From CAZVIK01 sp964627045 (GTDB lineage: Bacteria > Acidobacteriota > Terriglobia > Bryobacterales > Bryobacteraceae), in the NCBI GenBank assembly GCA_964627045.1, contig CAZVIK010000168.1, positions 1-9,179 of the forward strand: a DNA stretch of 9,179 nucleotides, given 5' to 3'. Every line of letters starts with the position of its first letter. Positions within the stretch are counted from its first letter, which is position 1. The notes below the pieces were generated by a model that saw only the letters and a list, made by a program, of their open reading frames with translations, was not told where the DNA came from and ran no database searches. Positions 1-6,271 of the stretch are shown here, one piece after another. A program made the translations under genes and the position numbers.

Positions 1-818
1 CGCAGCGGCATCGCCACCGCCGCCACTTTGACTTGATTGTCGCGCGATGCGGGCTCCATCACGGCGTAGTCCACACTGATCTTCTTCAGCCCGGCGTAGA
101 CCCGCTCCAGCACGGCGTCCCGCGCCGGCGAATCCCACGCGCCGGCAATCTGGGCCAGGCCGTCGAAGACCGCAGGCTCGTAGCGCCGGATGCAATCCAG
201 CAGCGTGGCGGCGCGCCACACAAACATCCCGCTGTTCCACAAGTAGGCTTCGGGGCCGGCGGCGAAGTACCGCGCGGCGGTCGCGGCGTCGGGCTTCTCC
301 TGAAACCGGCCGACCAGGCGCACGCCGCTCTCCACCGGCGCCCCAAGCTCCAGGTAGCCGTAGCCGGTGGAGGCGAACTCGGGCTGGATACCGAACGTCG
401 CCAGGACTTCCGGAGATCGCTCGACCACCTCATAGGCGCGTGCGACGATCCGTTGAAATTCGCCCACCGGCTCGATGAGATGATCCGCCGTGAAGACGGC
501 GATGGATGCTTCCGGGTCGCGCTTCGCGATTACTGCCGAACTGAAGCCAATGGCGTTGACCGTGTCGCGTCCTTCGGGTTCACCAAGGAAGGCTTCGGGA
601 CGAAGCTCCGGCAACGCTTTCAAGACCGCCTCGCGATGCCGGATGCCGGCGCAGACGTAGCAGCGTTCGGCGGGCACCAGGCCGCGCAATCGCTCCCAAG
701 CCAACTCGAGCAGGCTCTTTCCCCCGATGAACGGGATCAGTTGTTTGGGGGCGGCGTTCCGGCTCATGGGCCAAAGCCGCACGCCCGAGCCGCCCGCGAG
801 GATCAACGCGTGTCGCAT
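1..818 (-). CDS. manC: Mannose-1-phosphate guanylyltransferase (3' end outside window)
   Basis: This enzyme joins mannose-1-phosphate and GTP to give GDP-mannose and pyrophosphate in the cytoplasm. The 272 codons visible carry the family's features in order. The nucleotide-binding signature GGSGVRLWPMSR...PKQ is at residues 9-26 (Val replaces the usual Thr), followed by GEPEGRDT at 79-86, TADHLI at 110-115, TGYGYLELG at 151-159, EKPD at 174-177, YLWNSGMFVWRA at 192-203 and SVDYAVMEP at 248-256. The reading frame is open to the window edge, so total length is unknown. It could be the transferase-only form (about 350 aa) or the longer form fused to a mannose-6-phosphate isomerase. The ATG at 818 lies 10 bp after the epimerase stop, with a close GGAG just upstream, so the two genes should be co-transcribed and probably translationally linked. 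The family call is secure. The exact sugar specificity within the nucleotidyltransferases is known only from motifs. Confidence 0.93.
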   Translation of the reverse strand, partial: MRHALILAGGSGVRLWPMSRNAAPKQLIPFIGGKSLLELAWERLRGLVPAERCYVCAGIRHREAVLKALPELRPEAFLGEPEGRDTVNAIGFSSAVIAKRDPEASIAVFTADHLIEPVGEFQRIVARAYEVVERSPEVLATFGIQPEFASTGYGYLELGAPVESGVRLVGRFQEKPDAATAARYFAAGPEAYLWNSGMFVWRAATLLDCIRRYEPAVFDGLAQIAGAWDSPARDAVLERVYAGLKKISVDYAVMEPASRDNQVKVAAVAMPL

Positions 819-828
819 CTACTCCATT

Positions 829-1827
829 TCAGCAGAGAGTCTTCTCTCCGCGGGAGCGGCGCATGTACTGGTCGTAGATCCAGGCGTAGGTCTTGGCCAG
901 GCCGTCACGCAACGAAATGGAAGGCTCCCAATCCAGATACTTCCGGATCAGAGTGTTGTCGCTATTCCGCCCGGCCACGCCTTTGGGCGCATCCGGCTGA
1001 TAGACGCGCGTGAGCTTAACTCCCGCGATCTCTTCGATCAAGTCCACGAGCCGGTTGACCGAGACCAGTTCGCTGGAGCCCAGATTGATCGGCTCCAGGA
1101 TGTCCGATGCCGTGATCTTCCCGATGCCCAGGATGCAGTCGTCGATGTACATGAAGCTGCGTGTGCGCTCTCCGGTGCCCCAGATTTCGATCTGGCCGCT
1201 GCCGGTGGCCTTTGCATGGATGACCTTGCGGCACAACGCCGCCGGGGCCTTCTCGCGCCCCCCGTCCCAGGTGCCCCACGGGCCGTAGACGTTGTGGAAG
1301 CGGGCCACGCGCGTCGCCAGTCCGAAATCCTCGCGGAAGTGACGGCACATGCGCTCGCTGAACAGCTTCTCCCAGCCGTAGCCGTCCTCGGCCAGCGCCG
1401 GGTAGGCATCGGCCTCCTTGAGCGACGGCACGGCGGGGTCCAACTGTTTCTCGGCGTTATAGACGCAGGCCGAGGAGGAGTAGAAATAGCGCTCGGCGCC
1501 GCAGGCCCGCGCGGCCATGAGCATGTGCGTGTTGATGAGCACCGAAAGCATGCACAACGCCTTGTTGTTCTCGATGAACCCCATGCCTCCCATGTTGGCG
1601 GCCAGGTTGTAGATGGTCCGCGCGTCGCGTGCCGCGCGCATGCAGTTTTCGCGGATTTCCAGATCGAGCGGCAGATTCTCGACGTCGTCGAAGCGCTGAT
1701 ACCACTCCTCCAGCGGTTTGATATCGACGGCGCGCAGCCTCTTGCAGCCCTTCCGGCGGAGGTCCGCCACCAGGTGCCCGCCGATGAACCCGCCGGCCCC
1801 CGTCACCAGAATCAGGTCATCGCGCAT
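829..1827 (-). CDS. GDP-mannose 3,5-epimerase-like SDR enzyme
   Basis: A 332-aa extended short-chain dehydrogenase/reductase. The Rossmann NAD-binding motif GAGGFIG is at residues 10-16, and the catalytic Tyr/Lys pair of YGWEK is Y150/K154. It resembles plant GDP-mannose 3,5-epimerase (GME) closely from memory: LAANMGGMGFI (75-85), SSSAC (117-121), FHNVYGPWGTW (178-187), GGREKAPAA (189-197), RSFMYIDD (223-230) and GRNSDN (286-291). The epimerisation acid/base residues of GME, Cys and Lys, correspond to C121 and K193. Their spacing to the Tyr/Lys pair (29 and 39 residues) is the same as in the Arabidopsis enzyme. GME converts GDP-D-mannose to GDP-L-galactose and GDP-L-gulose. The neighbouring guanylyltransferase would supply the substrate. 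The ATG at 1827 is preceded by GGGAGG with a 10-nt spacer. Another SDR activity on a related nucleotide sugar cannot be excluded, but the Cys and Lys make GME-type chemistry likely. Confidence 0.88.
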   Translation of the reverse strand: MRDDLILVTGAGGFIGGHLVADLRRKGCKRLRAVDIKPLEEWYQRFDDVENLPLDLEIRENCMRAARDARTIYNLAANMGGMGFIENNKALCMLSVLINTHMLMAARACGAERYFYSSSACVYNAEKQLDPAVPSLKEADAYPALAEDGYGWEKLFSERMCRHFREDFGLATRVARFHNVYGPWGTWDGGREKAPAALCRKVIHAKATGSGQIEIWGTGERTRSFMYIDDCILGIGKITASDILEPINLGSSELVSVNRLVDLIEEIAGVKLTRVYQPDAPKGVAGRNSDNTLIRKYLDWEPSISLRDGLAKTYAWIYDQYMRRSRGEKTLC

Positions 1828-1856
1828 TGGCCCGCCGCCTCCCGCTCATCGTGACA

Positions 1857-1886
1857 AGTATCTCTCTTCCTCCCGCACCGGCGCAA
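1857..1886 (-). promoter_or_regulatory. Candidate sigma-70-type promoter of the epimerase/guanylyltransferase unit
   Basis: Read on the minus strand, TTGCGC (1886-1881) and GATACT (1862-1857) are separated by 18 bp and resemble -35 and -10 boxes, the latter matching TATAAT at four of six positions. Transcription would start near 1850. That gives a short leader of about 23 nt containing the GGGAGG ribosome-binding site at 1843-1838. The position is sensible but the match is only partial, and chance hexamers are common, so this is a candidate only. Confidence 0.3.
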
Positions 1887-1897
1887 CACCGATGCTC

Positions 1898-1915
1898 CTA
1901 GGCGATTCGCCCTAG
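1898..1915. repeat. Imperfect inverted repeat in divergent intergenic region
   Basis: CTAGGCGATTCGCCCTAG is an inverted repeat with arms CTAGGCG and CGCCCTAG (one extra C) around a 3-nt centre. It lies between the divergent epimerase gene and the gene at 2002, just upstream of the candidate epimerase promoter. It could be an operator or a small hairpin, and nothing identifies a binding protein. The rest of the 174-bp gap shows no other clear signal apart from the promoter candidate and the ribosome-binding sites. Confidence 0.3.
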
Positions 1916-2001
1916 ATTCCATCGGCGGAACGACGCCGTGACTTCAGGAGCCGCGCCGGGGCCGGGTTGCGTTTGGGAGCGGCCCGGAAGAAAATTCCCC
2001 C

Positions 2002-2751
2002 ATGGTACGCCAAGCACAGAGCAATACGCCGGCACGCGAACCCCAGTCTCCGGCACGTTGCGGCTTCCGTCCCGAGTTCCTGGACTTCCGCCGCGGCATT
2101 CATGTCGGAAACCTGGAGGAGAACCAGCGCATCACCCGCATCCTGAAACGGGCGATCGAAGAGCGTTACCGGCAGGAGTTCGTTACCGAACGCTACGGCC
2201 GGGGGGTGTACTGGCGCTGGATCGGCTTCCTCGCCCGCGCCAACCGCGCGGCCAAGCCGCTATCGAGTGGGGTCAGTTTCGGCTGCTCCAAGTTTTTCCT
2301 CTCCGTCGAACCCCAAGAGGCTTTGTTCAAGTGCGGTCTACAGATCGAACGCGGGTTCCTGAAGGCCCCGCGCGGCTCCCGCGAATGGCAACTCCAGTCC
2401 GACTGGGACTGGAACCGGCTGCTCGGCGCGCTCACGCCGGACGGCGCGCTGGACAAACAACTGCGCCGGCTCCTGGTGGATGGATTCCGGGTTTTTGCTG
2501 GAAGCTGGGGAGGCGGCGGCGCCACGATTGATCGGGACGGCTACCCCGGCGCCGCCGGCTTGAAGCGTGTCCTTGTGCGCGCCCCGGCCAACGAATGGGC
2601 CGGATTGCAGGTCTACTACGCCATGACCGAGGCCGAAGTGAAGGCTTCCTCGGGTCGGGACCTGGTGGACTCGATGCTGGCAATTTTCGACGAAGTGGCG
2701 CCTATCTTGAATATTTGCAGCGACATAGGCGTGGCTATGCAGCAAATCTGA
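2002..2751 (+). CDS. Hypothetical protein, 249 aa, unrecognised family
   Basis: I do not recognise this protein. It reads as soluble and cytoplasmic: no signal peptide, no membrane segment, mixed charge and many aromatic residues. The first 20 or so residues look disordered. A compact domain seems to start near FRPEFLDFRRG (22-32) and includes a basic/acidic helix (38-63), an aromatic patch GVYWRWIGF (68-76), FGCSKFFLSV (93-102), WDWNRLL (135-141) and a glycine run SWGGGG (168-173). The C-terminal helix (about 215-249) has Asp/Glu and hydrophobic spacing. The ATG at 2002 has GGAAG 11 nt upstream, and no later in-frame ATG would leave a whole domain. It is divergent from the epimerase and co-oriented with the gene at 2867, 115 bp downstream. 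The reading is supported by a protein-like composition, unlike the Arg/Pro-rich shadow frames. Function is unknown. Confidence 0.75.
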   Translation: MVRQAQSNTPAREPQSPARCGFRPEFLDFRRGIHVGNLEENQRITRILKRAIEERYRQEFVTERYGRGVYWRWIGFLARANRAAKPLSSGVSFGCSKFFLSVEPQEALFKCGLQIERGFLKAPRGSREWQLQSDWDWNRLLGALTPDGALDKQLRRLLVDGFRVFAGSWGGGGATIDRDGYPGAAGLKRVLVRAPANEWAGLQVYYAMTEAEVKASSGRDLVDSMLAIFDEVAPILNICSDIGVAMQQI

Positions 2752-2866
2752 CCGCCTGCCGGTGGCTGCTGGAACTCTGTTAACCAACGCCAGTATTTAC
2801 AGCCCGGCGGCCTGCGGCCAGAATGATAAGCAAGCCGTCCTGCCGTCGCCGGGCGGTGGGAGCGCC

Positions 2867-3358
2867 ATGGAAAACGAAAAGCGCAGTAGCGTGTCCCCTC
2901 TTCTCGTCACCTTCGGCGTGGTCGTGGCCATTCTCACGCCCCTGGTGGTCTTCATCCTGCTTCGGGCCAATGAGGATGGACCCGGCATGCGCACCGAGCC
3001 GGACGCCGTCGTGAAGTCCGAAGCCGCGAAGCCGGCCGAAAGGCGCGCAATTCCGGACGTGGAATCCGACAAGCCTCCAGCGCGAGTTGCGCAGAAACCC
3101 GTCGTTGTACCGCCGCCGGCTACGCCCAAGCCCTCGGTGGCGGCGGCCAAAAAGTTCCCGAGCGCCGGCAACATCCCCGTCGGCATGGAACGGCTGAAGC
3201 TGATCGAGACTTTCGGCCGCCCCAACATGGTGACGACCGAGGTCAACGACGGCCGCTCCGTGGAAACGTTCCACTACCTCAAGCCCGAGTCTGGTGCCGA
3301 AACCGTCGTGCTTCTCCGCAGCGGCCGGGTGATTGAGGCTACGTCGTCCGCCTATTAG
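2867..3358 (+). CDS. Small membrane-anchored protein with BamE/SmpA-like C-terminal domain
   Basis: A 163-aa protein with a short charged N-terminus, one hydrophobic segment at residues 11-33, a Pro/Ala/Lys-rich linker (about 40-98), and a small C-terminal domain (about 99-163). The C-terminal domain runs IPVGMERLKLIETFGRPN, then VETFHYL, then VVLLRSGRVIEA. This order (turn plus helix ending in Gly-x-Pro, followed by strands ending in 'G-V') resembles the BamE/SmpA/OmlA fold, here on a transmembrane anchor rather than a lipoprotein signal (there is no lipobox Cys). The domain is likely outside the cytoplasm, a topology inferred from the linker and anchor. I chose the ATG at 2867, which has GGGAG four nt upstream. 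The frame stays open upstream to an ATG at 2762, but that would add a non-conserved-looking stretch. Its last 20 bp overlap the 3' end of the convergent qNOR gene. Confidence 0.72.
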   Translation: MENEKRSSVSPLLVTFGVVVAILTPLVVFILLRANEDGPGMRTEPDAVVKSEAAKPAERRAIPDVESDKPPARVAQKPVVVPPPATPKPSVAAAKKFPSAGNIPVGMERLKLIETFGRPNMVTTEVNDGRSVETFHYLKPESGAETVVLLRSGRVIEATSSAY

Positions 3359-5555
3359 CCCGCAAGCCGAATACGAACAGGACCAACACCAGCGCGCCCA
3401 GGGCGAACAACGTGTCGCCGGGGACGCGGAGCCAGCGCAGAGTCTGCATCAGCGGGGTTCCCAGGAACTCGGTGCTGCGCGCGTACCAATAGCCCTGGTC
3501 CACCGAGGCCCACGTCTGCAATAATCCAACCGGCAGCAGGCTGATGACGCACATCGCGAACAGGCCGATGTTCATGCTCCAGAAGGCGAACTTCATCCGG
3601 CCGTCTTTCCAGTTCGCCTCCGGCGCCAGCGCGCGCAGGCAGACCAGCATCAGGCCGATGCCGAGCATGCCGTAGACTCCGAACAGCGCGGCATGGCCGT
3701 GTACGGGAGTCGTGTTGAGGCCCTGCATGTAGTACAGGGCGATCGGCGGGTTGATCATGAATCCGAACAGCCCGGCGCCCACCATGTTCCAGAACGCCAC
3801 GGCCACGAAGTAGTAGATGGGCCACTTGTACCGCGCGGCCCAGGAGGTCAGCCGCCCGCGGCGCAGGTCGTCCAGCGCCGAGAAGGCGACCAGCGTCAGC
3901 GGCACCACTTCCAGGGCGCTGAACACCGACCCCCAGGCCAGCGCCACGGTCGGCGTGCCGGACCAGTACAGGTGGTGGCAGGTCCCGATGATGCCGCCGC
4001 TCAGGTAGATCATGGCCGAAAGCAGCGCCGACTTCGCCGCCAGCCCCGGCTTGATCAAGCCGAGCTGGGCGAAGAAGAACGCGATGACGGTCGTGGCGAA
4101 GACCTCGAAGAAGCCCTCCACCCAGAGATGCACCACCCACCATCGCCAGTACTCGACCATCGACAGATGCGTGTGCTGGCCCCAGTTCAACCCAGCTCCG
4201 TAGAGCAGACCGATCGCGCCGGCCGAAATCGCAAACAGCCAGACCAGCGAACGCGACTCGCCCTGTTGCTTCAGCGCCGGCTTGATGACGCGCAGCACCA
4301 AAAACAGCCACAGAAGCAGGCCCGCAAACAGCGCGATCTGCCAGGCGCGGCCGAGATCGACATACTCGTACCCCTGGTGGCCCCACATGAATGCCGCCGC
4401 GTCGCTGAGCTTGTTCTTCACGCTCAGCCATTCACCGGTGAGGGAGCCTCCCACCACCGCGAACAGCGCCAGGAACAGGACGTTCACGCCGAGGGCCTGC
4501 CCCTTGGGCTCCTTGCCGCCGCTCACCAGGGGCCCGATGAAAAGCCCGGCTCCCAGCCATGCTGTGGCAATCCAGAACAGGCCCGTCTGAACGTGCCAGG
4601 TCCGGGTCACGCTGTAAGGAAGCCAATCGGCGATCTCGATTCCATAGAAGCCGCCGCCCTCAACCCCGTAGTGCGCCGTGACGACGCCCATCAGGATCTG
4701 TACCAGGATCAGCGCCGCCACCACCCAAAAGTACTTCATCGTGGCCGACTGAGAGGGCGTCGGACGCCACGCCGCCAGCGGATCGGCGGCGGGCAGCGGC
4801 CCGGACTCTTCCTGCTTTTTCTGCGAGGCGTACCACCAGACCATGGCGCAGATTCCCCCGAGCAGCATCAGAATGCTCACGCCCGTCCACATCACCGTCT
4901 CCCCGGTGGGGCGGTTGCCGACCAGGGCCTCGTGCGGCCAGTTGTGGGTATAGCTGATCGTGTCGCCGGGCCGGTTGGCCGCCGCGGCCCACGCCGTCCA
5001 AAAGATAAACGCGGCGAACTGCTTCATCCGGGCGTCGTCGCTCACCGTTCCGGCGGGGATCGCATAGGCCGTGTTCCCGTTCCGGAACACCTCGGAGTAG
5101 TGCGCGAGGCAGGACTGGAAGGCGCGGGCTCGCGCCGCGTCGATCGTAAGCACCCCCGTCGAAGGATCGTAGCCGTTGCTGCGGAACAACTGTTCGAGCC
5201 GCCCCTGCAACTGCGCCTGGGTTTCACGCGGGAGTGCCTCGTAGTCGCGCTGGAAGCCGGTCTGCGACCAATCGTTCAGCACGGCGACGGCTTCGCGATG
5301 CAGCCAGTCGGCGGTCCAATCCGGGGCCGTGTAGCTGCCATGCCCCCAAATCGAGCCGACCTGCATTCCGCCGAGCGACTGCCAAACGTTCTGGCCGCGG
5401 CCGATCTCGCCGCTGGCAACCACTTCAGAGCCGTCGCTGGAAACGACGCGGTCCGGAATGGGCGGCATCTCCTGATAGATGCGCGTGCCAATCCAGCCCA
5501 GGATTCCGAACGAAGTCAGTACCAGTGTCGCCGCGGCGATCCACAGCTTTCGCAT
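3339..5555 (-). CDS. norZ: Quinol-dependent nitric oxide reductase (qNOR), single subunit
   Basis: An integral-membrane enzyme that reduces 2 NO to N2O with electrons from quinol. At 738 aa it is the size of the family. The N-terminal part (membrane anchor about 5-25, then a soluble domain with GQNVWQSLGGMQVGSIWGHG at 54-73) is the NorC-like region and lacks CxxCH, as expected for the quinol type. The NorB-like part has about a dozen membrane helices. By alignment to cytochrome c NOR, low-spin haem b ligands are H321 and H621, haem b3 is bound by H619, FeB by H476, H527 and H528, and the conserved glutamates are E480, E484 and E549. Spacings 476-480, 476-527 and 528-549 equal those in Pseudomonas NorB. 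The ATG at 5555 follows GGGAGGT with a 7-nt spacer. The frame is open further upstream, but that part is Arg/Pro-rich and overlaps the TerB-family gene. With no other denitrification gene visible, NO detoxification is the likely role. Confidence 0.96.
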   Translation of the reverse strand: MRKLWIAAATLVLTSFGILGWIGTRIYQEMPPIPDRVVSSDGSEVVASGEIGRGQNVWQSLGGMQVGSIWGHGSYTAPDWTADWLHREAVAVLNDWSQTGFQRDYEALPRETQAQLQGRLEQLFRSNGYDPSTGVLTIDAARARAFQSCLAHYSEVFRNGNTAYAIPAGTVSDDARMKQFAAFIFWTAWAAAANRPGDTISYTHNWPHEALVGNRPTGETVMWTGVSILMLLGGICAMVWWYASQKKQEESGPLPAADPLAAWRPTPSQSATMKYFWVVAALILVQILMGVVTAHYGVEGGGFYGIEIADWLPYSVTRTWHVQTGLFWIATAWLGAGLFIGPLVSGGKEPKGQALGVNVLFLALFAVVGGSLTGEWLSVKNKLSDAAAFMWGHQGYEYVDLGRAWQIALFAGLLLWLFLVLRVIKPALKQQGESRSLVWLFAISAGAIGLLYGAGLNWGQHTHLSMVEYWRWWVVHLWVEGFFEVFATTVIAFFFAQLGLIKPGLAAKSALLSAMIYLSGGIIGTCHHLYWSGTPTVALAWGSVFSALEVVPLTLVAFSALDDLRRGRLTSWAARYKWPIYYFVAVAFWNMVGAGLFGFMINPPIALYYMQGLNTTPVHGHAALFGVYGMLGIGLMLVCLRALAPEANWKDGRMKFAFWSMNIGLFAMCVISLLPVGLLQTWASVDQGYWYARSTEFLGTPLMQTLRWLRVPGDTLFALGALVLVLFVFGLRANRRTT

Positions 5556-5582
5556 AAGGGCTACCTCCCGAGTGAGTATTGC

Positions 5583-5594
5583 GTGACGTTTCAC
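5583..5594. promoter_or_regulatory. Perfect palindrome GTGA-N4-TCAC in qNOR leader
   Basis: GTGACGTTTCAC has perfectly complementary 4-bp arms around CGTT, centred about 33 bp upstream of the qNOR ATG. It lies across the predicted transcription start (near 5586) and touches the -10 candidate. A protein bound there would block initiation, so it is a possible repressor operator. The arms are short, so chance occurrence is quite possible. Confidence 0.25.
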
Positions 5595-5598
5595 TATG
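5593..5598 (-). promoter_or_regulatory. Candidate -10 element of the qNOR promoter
   Basis: On the minus strand CATAGT matches TATAAT at four of six positions. Transcription would start near 5586, leaving a leader of about 30 nt with the GGGAGGT ribosome-binding site at 5569-5563. No good -35 box is present, which is expected if an activator bound at 5621-5636 replaces it. Inference from spacing only. Confidence 0.3.
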
Positions 5599-5620
5599 GA
5601 GGTCCCCCGGGCGGGGGCGC

Positions 5621-5636
5621 TATGACTTAGGTCACA
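5621..5636. promoter_or_regulatory. Candidate Crp/Fnr-superfamily operator upstream of qNOR
   Basis: On the minus strand the site reads TGTGA-CCTAAG-TCATA, whose inner core TGAC-N4-GTCA is a perfect inverted repeat. TGTGA-N6-TCACA is the CRP pattern, and HcpR and Dnr/NnrR-type NO-responsive regulators bind related sequences. Its centre (5628.5) is about 42.5 bp upstream of the start predicted from the -10 candidate, the usual class II activator position (-41.5). It begins just after the stop codon of the TerB-family gene. The regulator gene is not in the window, so which family member binds is unknown. Confidence 0.4.
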
Positions 5637-5638
5637 AA

Positions 5639-6163
5639 CTAGGAGGGCTTTGCCAGGAACGACAAATGCGCCCGGTGGGCGTAGCGGACGGCGACGAAGT
5701 CGCGGCGGTCCAATCCCAGCTCGTCGGAGATCTGCCGGATCTCGTTGTCCTCGGCCGCCGAAATCCGGCCCTCGGCGGCTGCCACGGCGAACAGGCAATC
5801 CAGCAGGGCCAGCTTCTGTTCTTGTGTGGTGGCGCGTCCGAACTCCCTGGTCACCAGGAAATTCTCGGTGCCGCCAAATAGCTGGTTCTGAGTCTTGGCG
5901 ATCTGAACCACGATGATGGCCTGCTCCTCCGGCAATCCCCCGTGCTCGGCGACGATTCGCTCCATGGCGCGGGTTTCCTCAACGCTCACCTTGAGGTCGG
6001 CGCGGGCCACCCGGCTTAAAACATAGGCGAACCCCGCGATATAGCGGGCGCGCTCCGGGTCGAGCGCGTCCAGGGCGTCGGTGATCCGGCGCACGGTTTC
6101 GGTCTGTCCACCCGCCGGCGCGGGGGCTGCTACTTGCAGACCCAGGTACTTGAGGATTGACAT
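5639..6163 (-). CDS. TerB-family (tellurite-resistance TerB fold) protein
   Basis: A small soluble, largely helical 174-aa protein. After an N-terminal stretch and an Ala/Pro/Gly linker (11-20), it has two related helical segments, RVARADLKVSVEETRAMERI (51-70) and AVAAAEGRISAAEDNEIRQI (126-145). Each shows the 'A-x-A-[DE]-x-x-[IV]-S-x-x-E' pattern of TerB-fold proteins and matches the uncharacterised TerB-like group often listed as COG4103. Its biochemical function is not known; acidic residues of the fold bind metal in TerB itself. Despite the family name, nothing here indicates tellurite resistance, since no other ter genes are visible. The start is uncertain. The ATG at 6163 gives an N-terminus typical of such proteins but has GGAG only 2 nt away, while an in-frame GTG at 6175 adds four residues. 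It lies 83 bp upstream of qNOR on the same strand, so some read-through into qNOR is possible. Confidence 0.82.
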   Translation of the reverse strand: MSILKYLGLQVAAPAPAGGQTETVRRITDALDALDPERARYIAGFAYVLSRVARADLKVSVEETRAMERIVAEHGGLPEEQAIIVVQIAKTQNQLFGGTENFLVTREFGRATTQEQKLALLDCLFAVAAAEGRISAAEDNEIRQISDELGLDRRDFVAVRYAHRAHLSFLAKPS

Positions 6164-6271
6164 CGCTCCTTTCACCTTACCCCACCGCCCCCACGCCCGT
6201 CGCTGCCGGCGCTAAGGCTCGACCCGTGATTCGCCGATAGCCTTCCGGAGGAATACGCCGTCGTACCGCCA

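Noticed and set aside
33..1013. Plus-strand open frame of 326 codons at the left edge
   Set aside because: It is antisense to the guanylyltransferase gene, whose frame is open to the window edge and carries the full nucleotidyltransferase signatures.
727..1854. Plus-strand open frame of 375 codons over the epimerase gene
   Set aside because: It is a shadow of the epimerase and guanylyltransferase genes, both of which have clear family motifs on the minus strand. Its own composition is not protein-like.
1938..2531. Alternative plus-strand frame overlapping the unknown gene
   Set aside because: Its composition is Arg/Pro/Gly-rich with no domain-like pattern. The frame starting at 2002 is the better protein.
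5604..5617. CCCCC-GGGC-GGGGG hairpin downstream of the TerB-family gene as a terminator
   Set aside because: The stem is only 5 bp and no T-run follows on the minus strand, so it is not a convincing intrinsic terminator.
3693..5630. Plus-strand open frame of 645 codons opposite the qNOR gene
   Set aside because: It is Arg/Gln/His/Pro-rich with no recognisable domain and lies wholly antisense to a gene with complete family motifs. Long antisense open frames are expected in GC-rich coding DNA.
5556..5798. An N-terminal extension of qNOR by 81 residues
   Set aside because: The extension is Arg/Pro-rich, overlaps the TerB-family gene, and would absorb the strong GGGAGGT ribosome-binding site in front of the ATG at 5555. 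The family normally starts with a membrane anchor as here.
5639..6163. A tellurite-resistance operon
   Set aside because: Only a single TerB-fold protein is present, and no terA, terC, terD or terE genes are visible. The fold alone does not indicate tellurite resistance.
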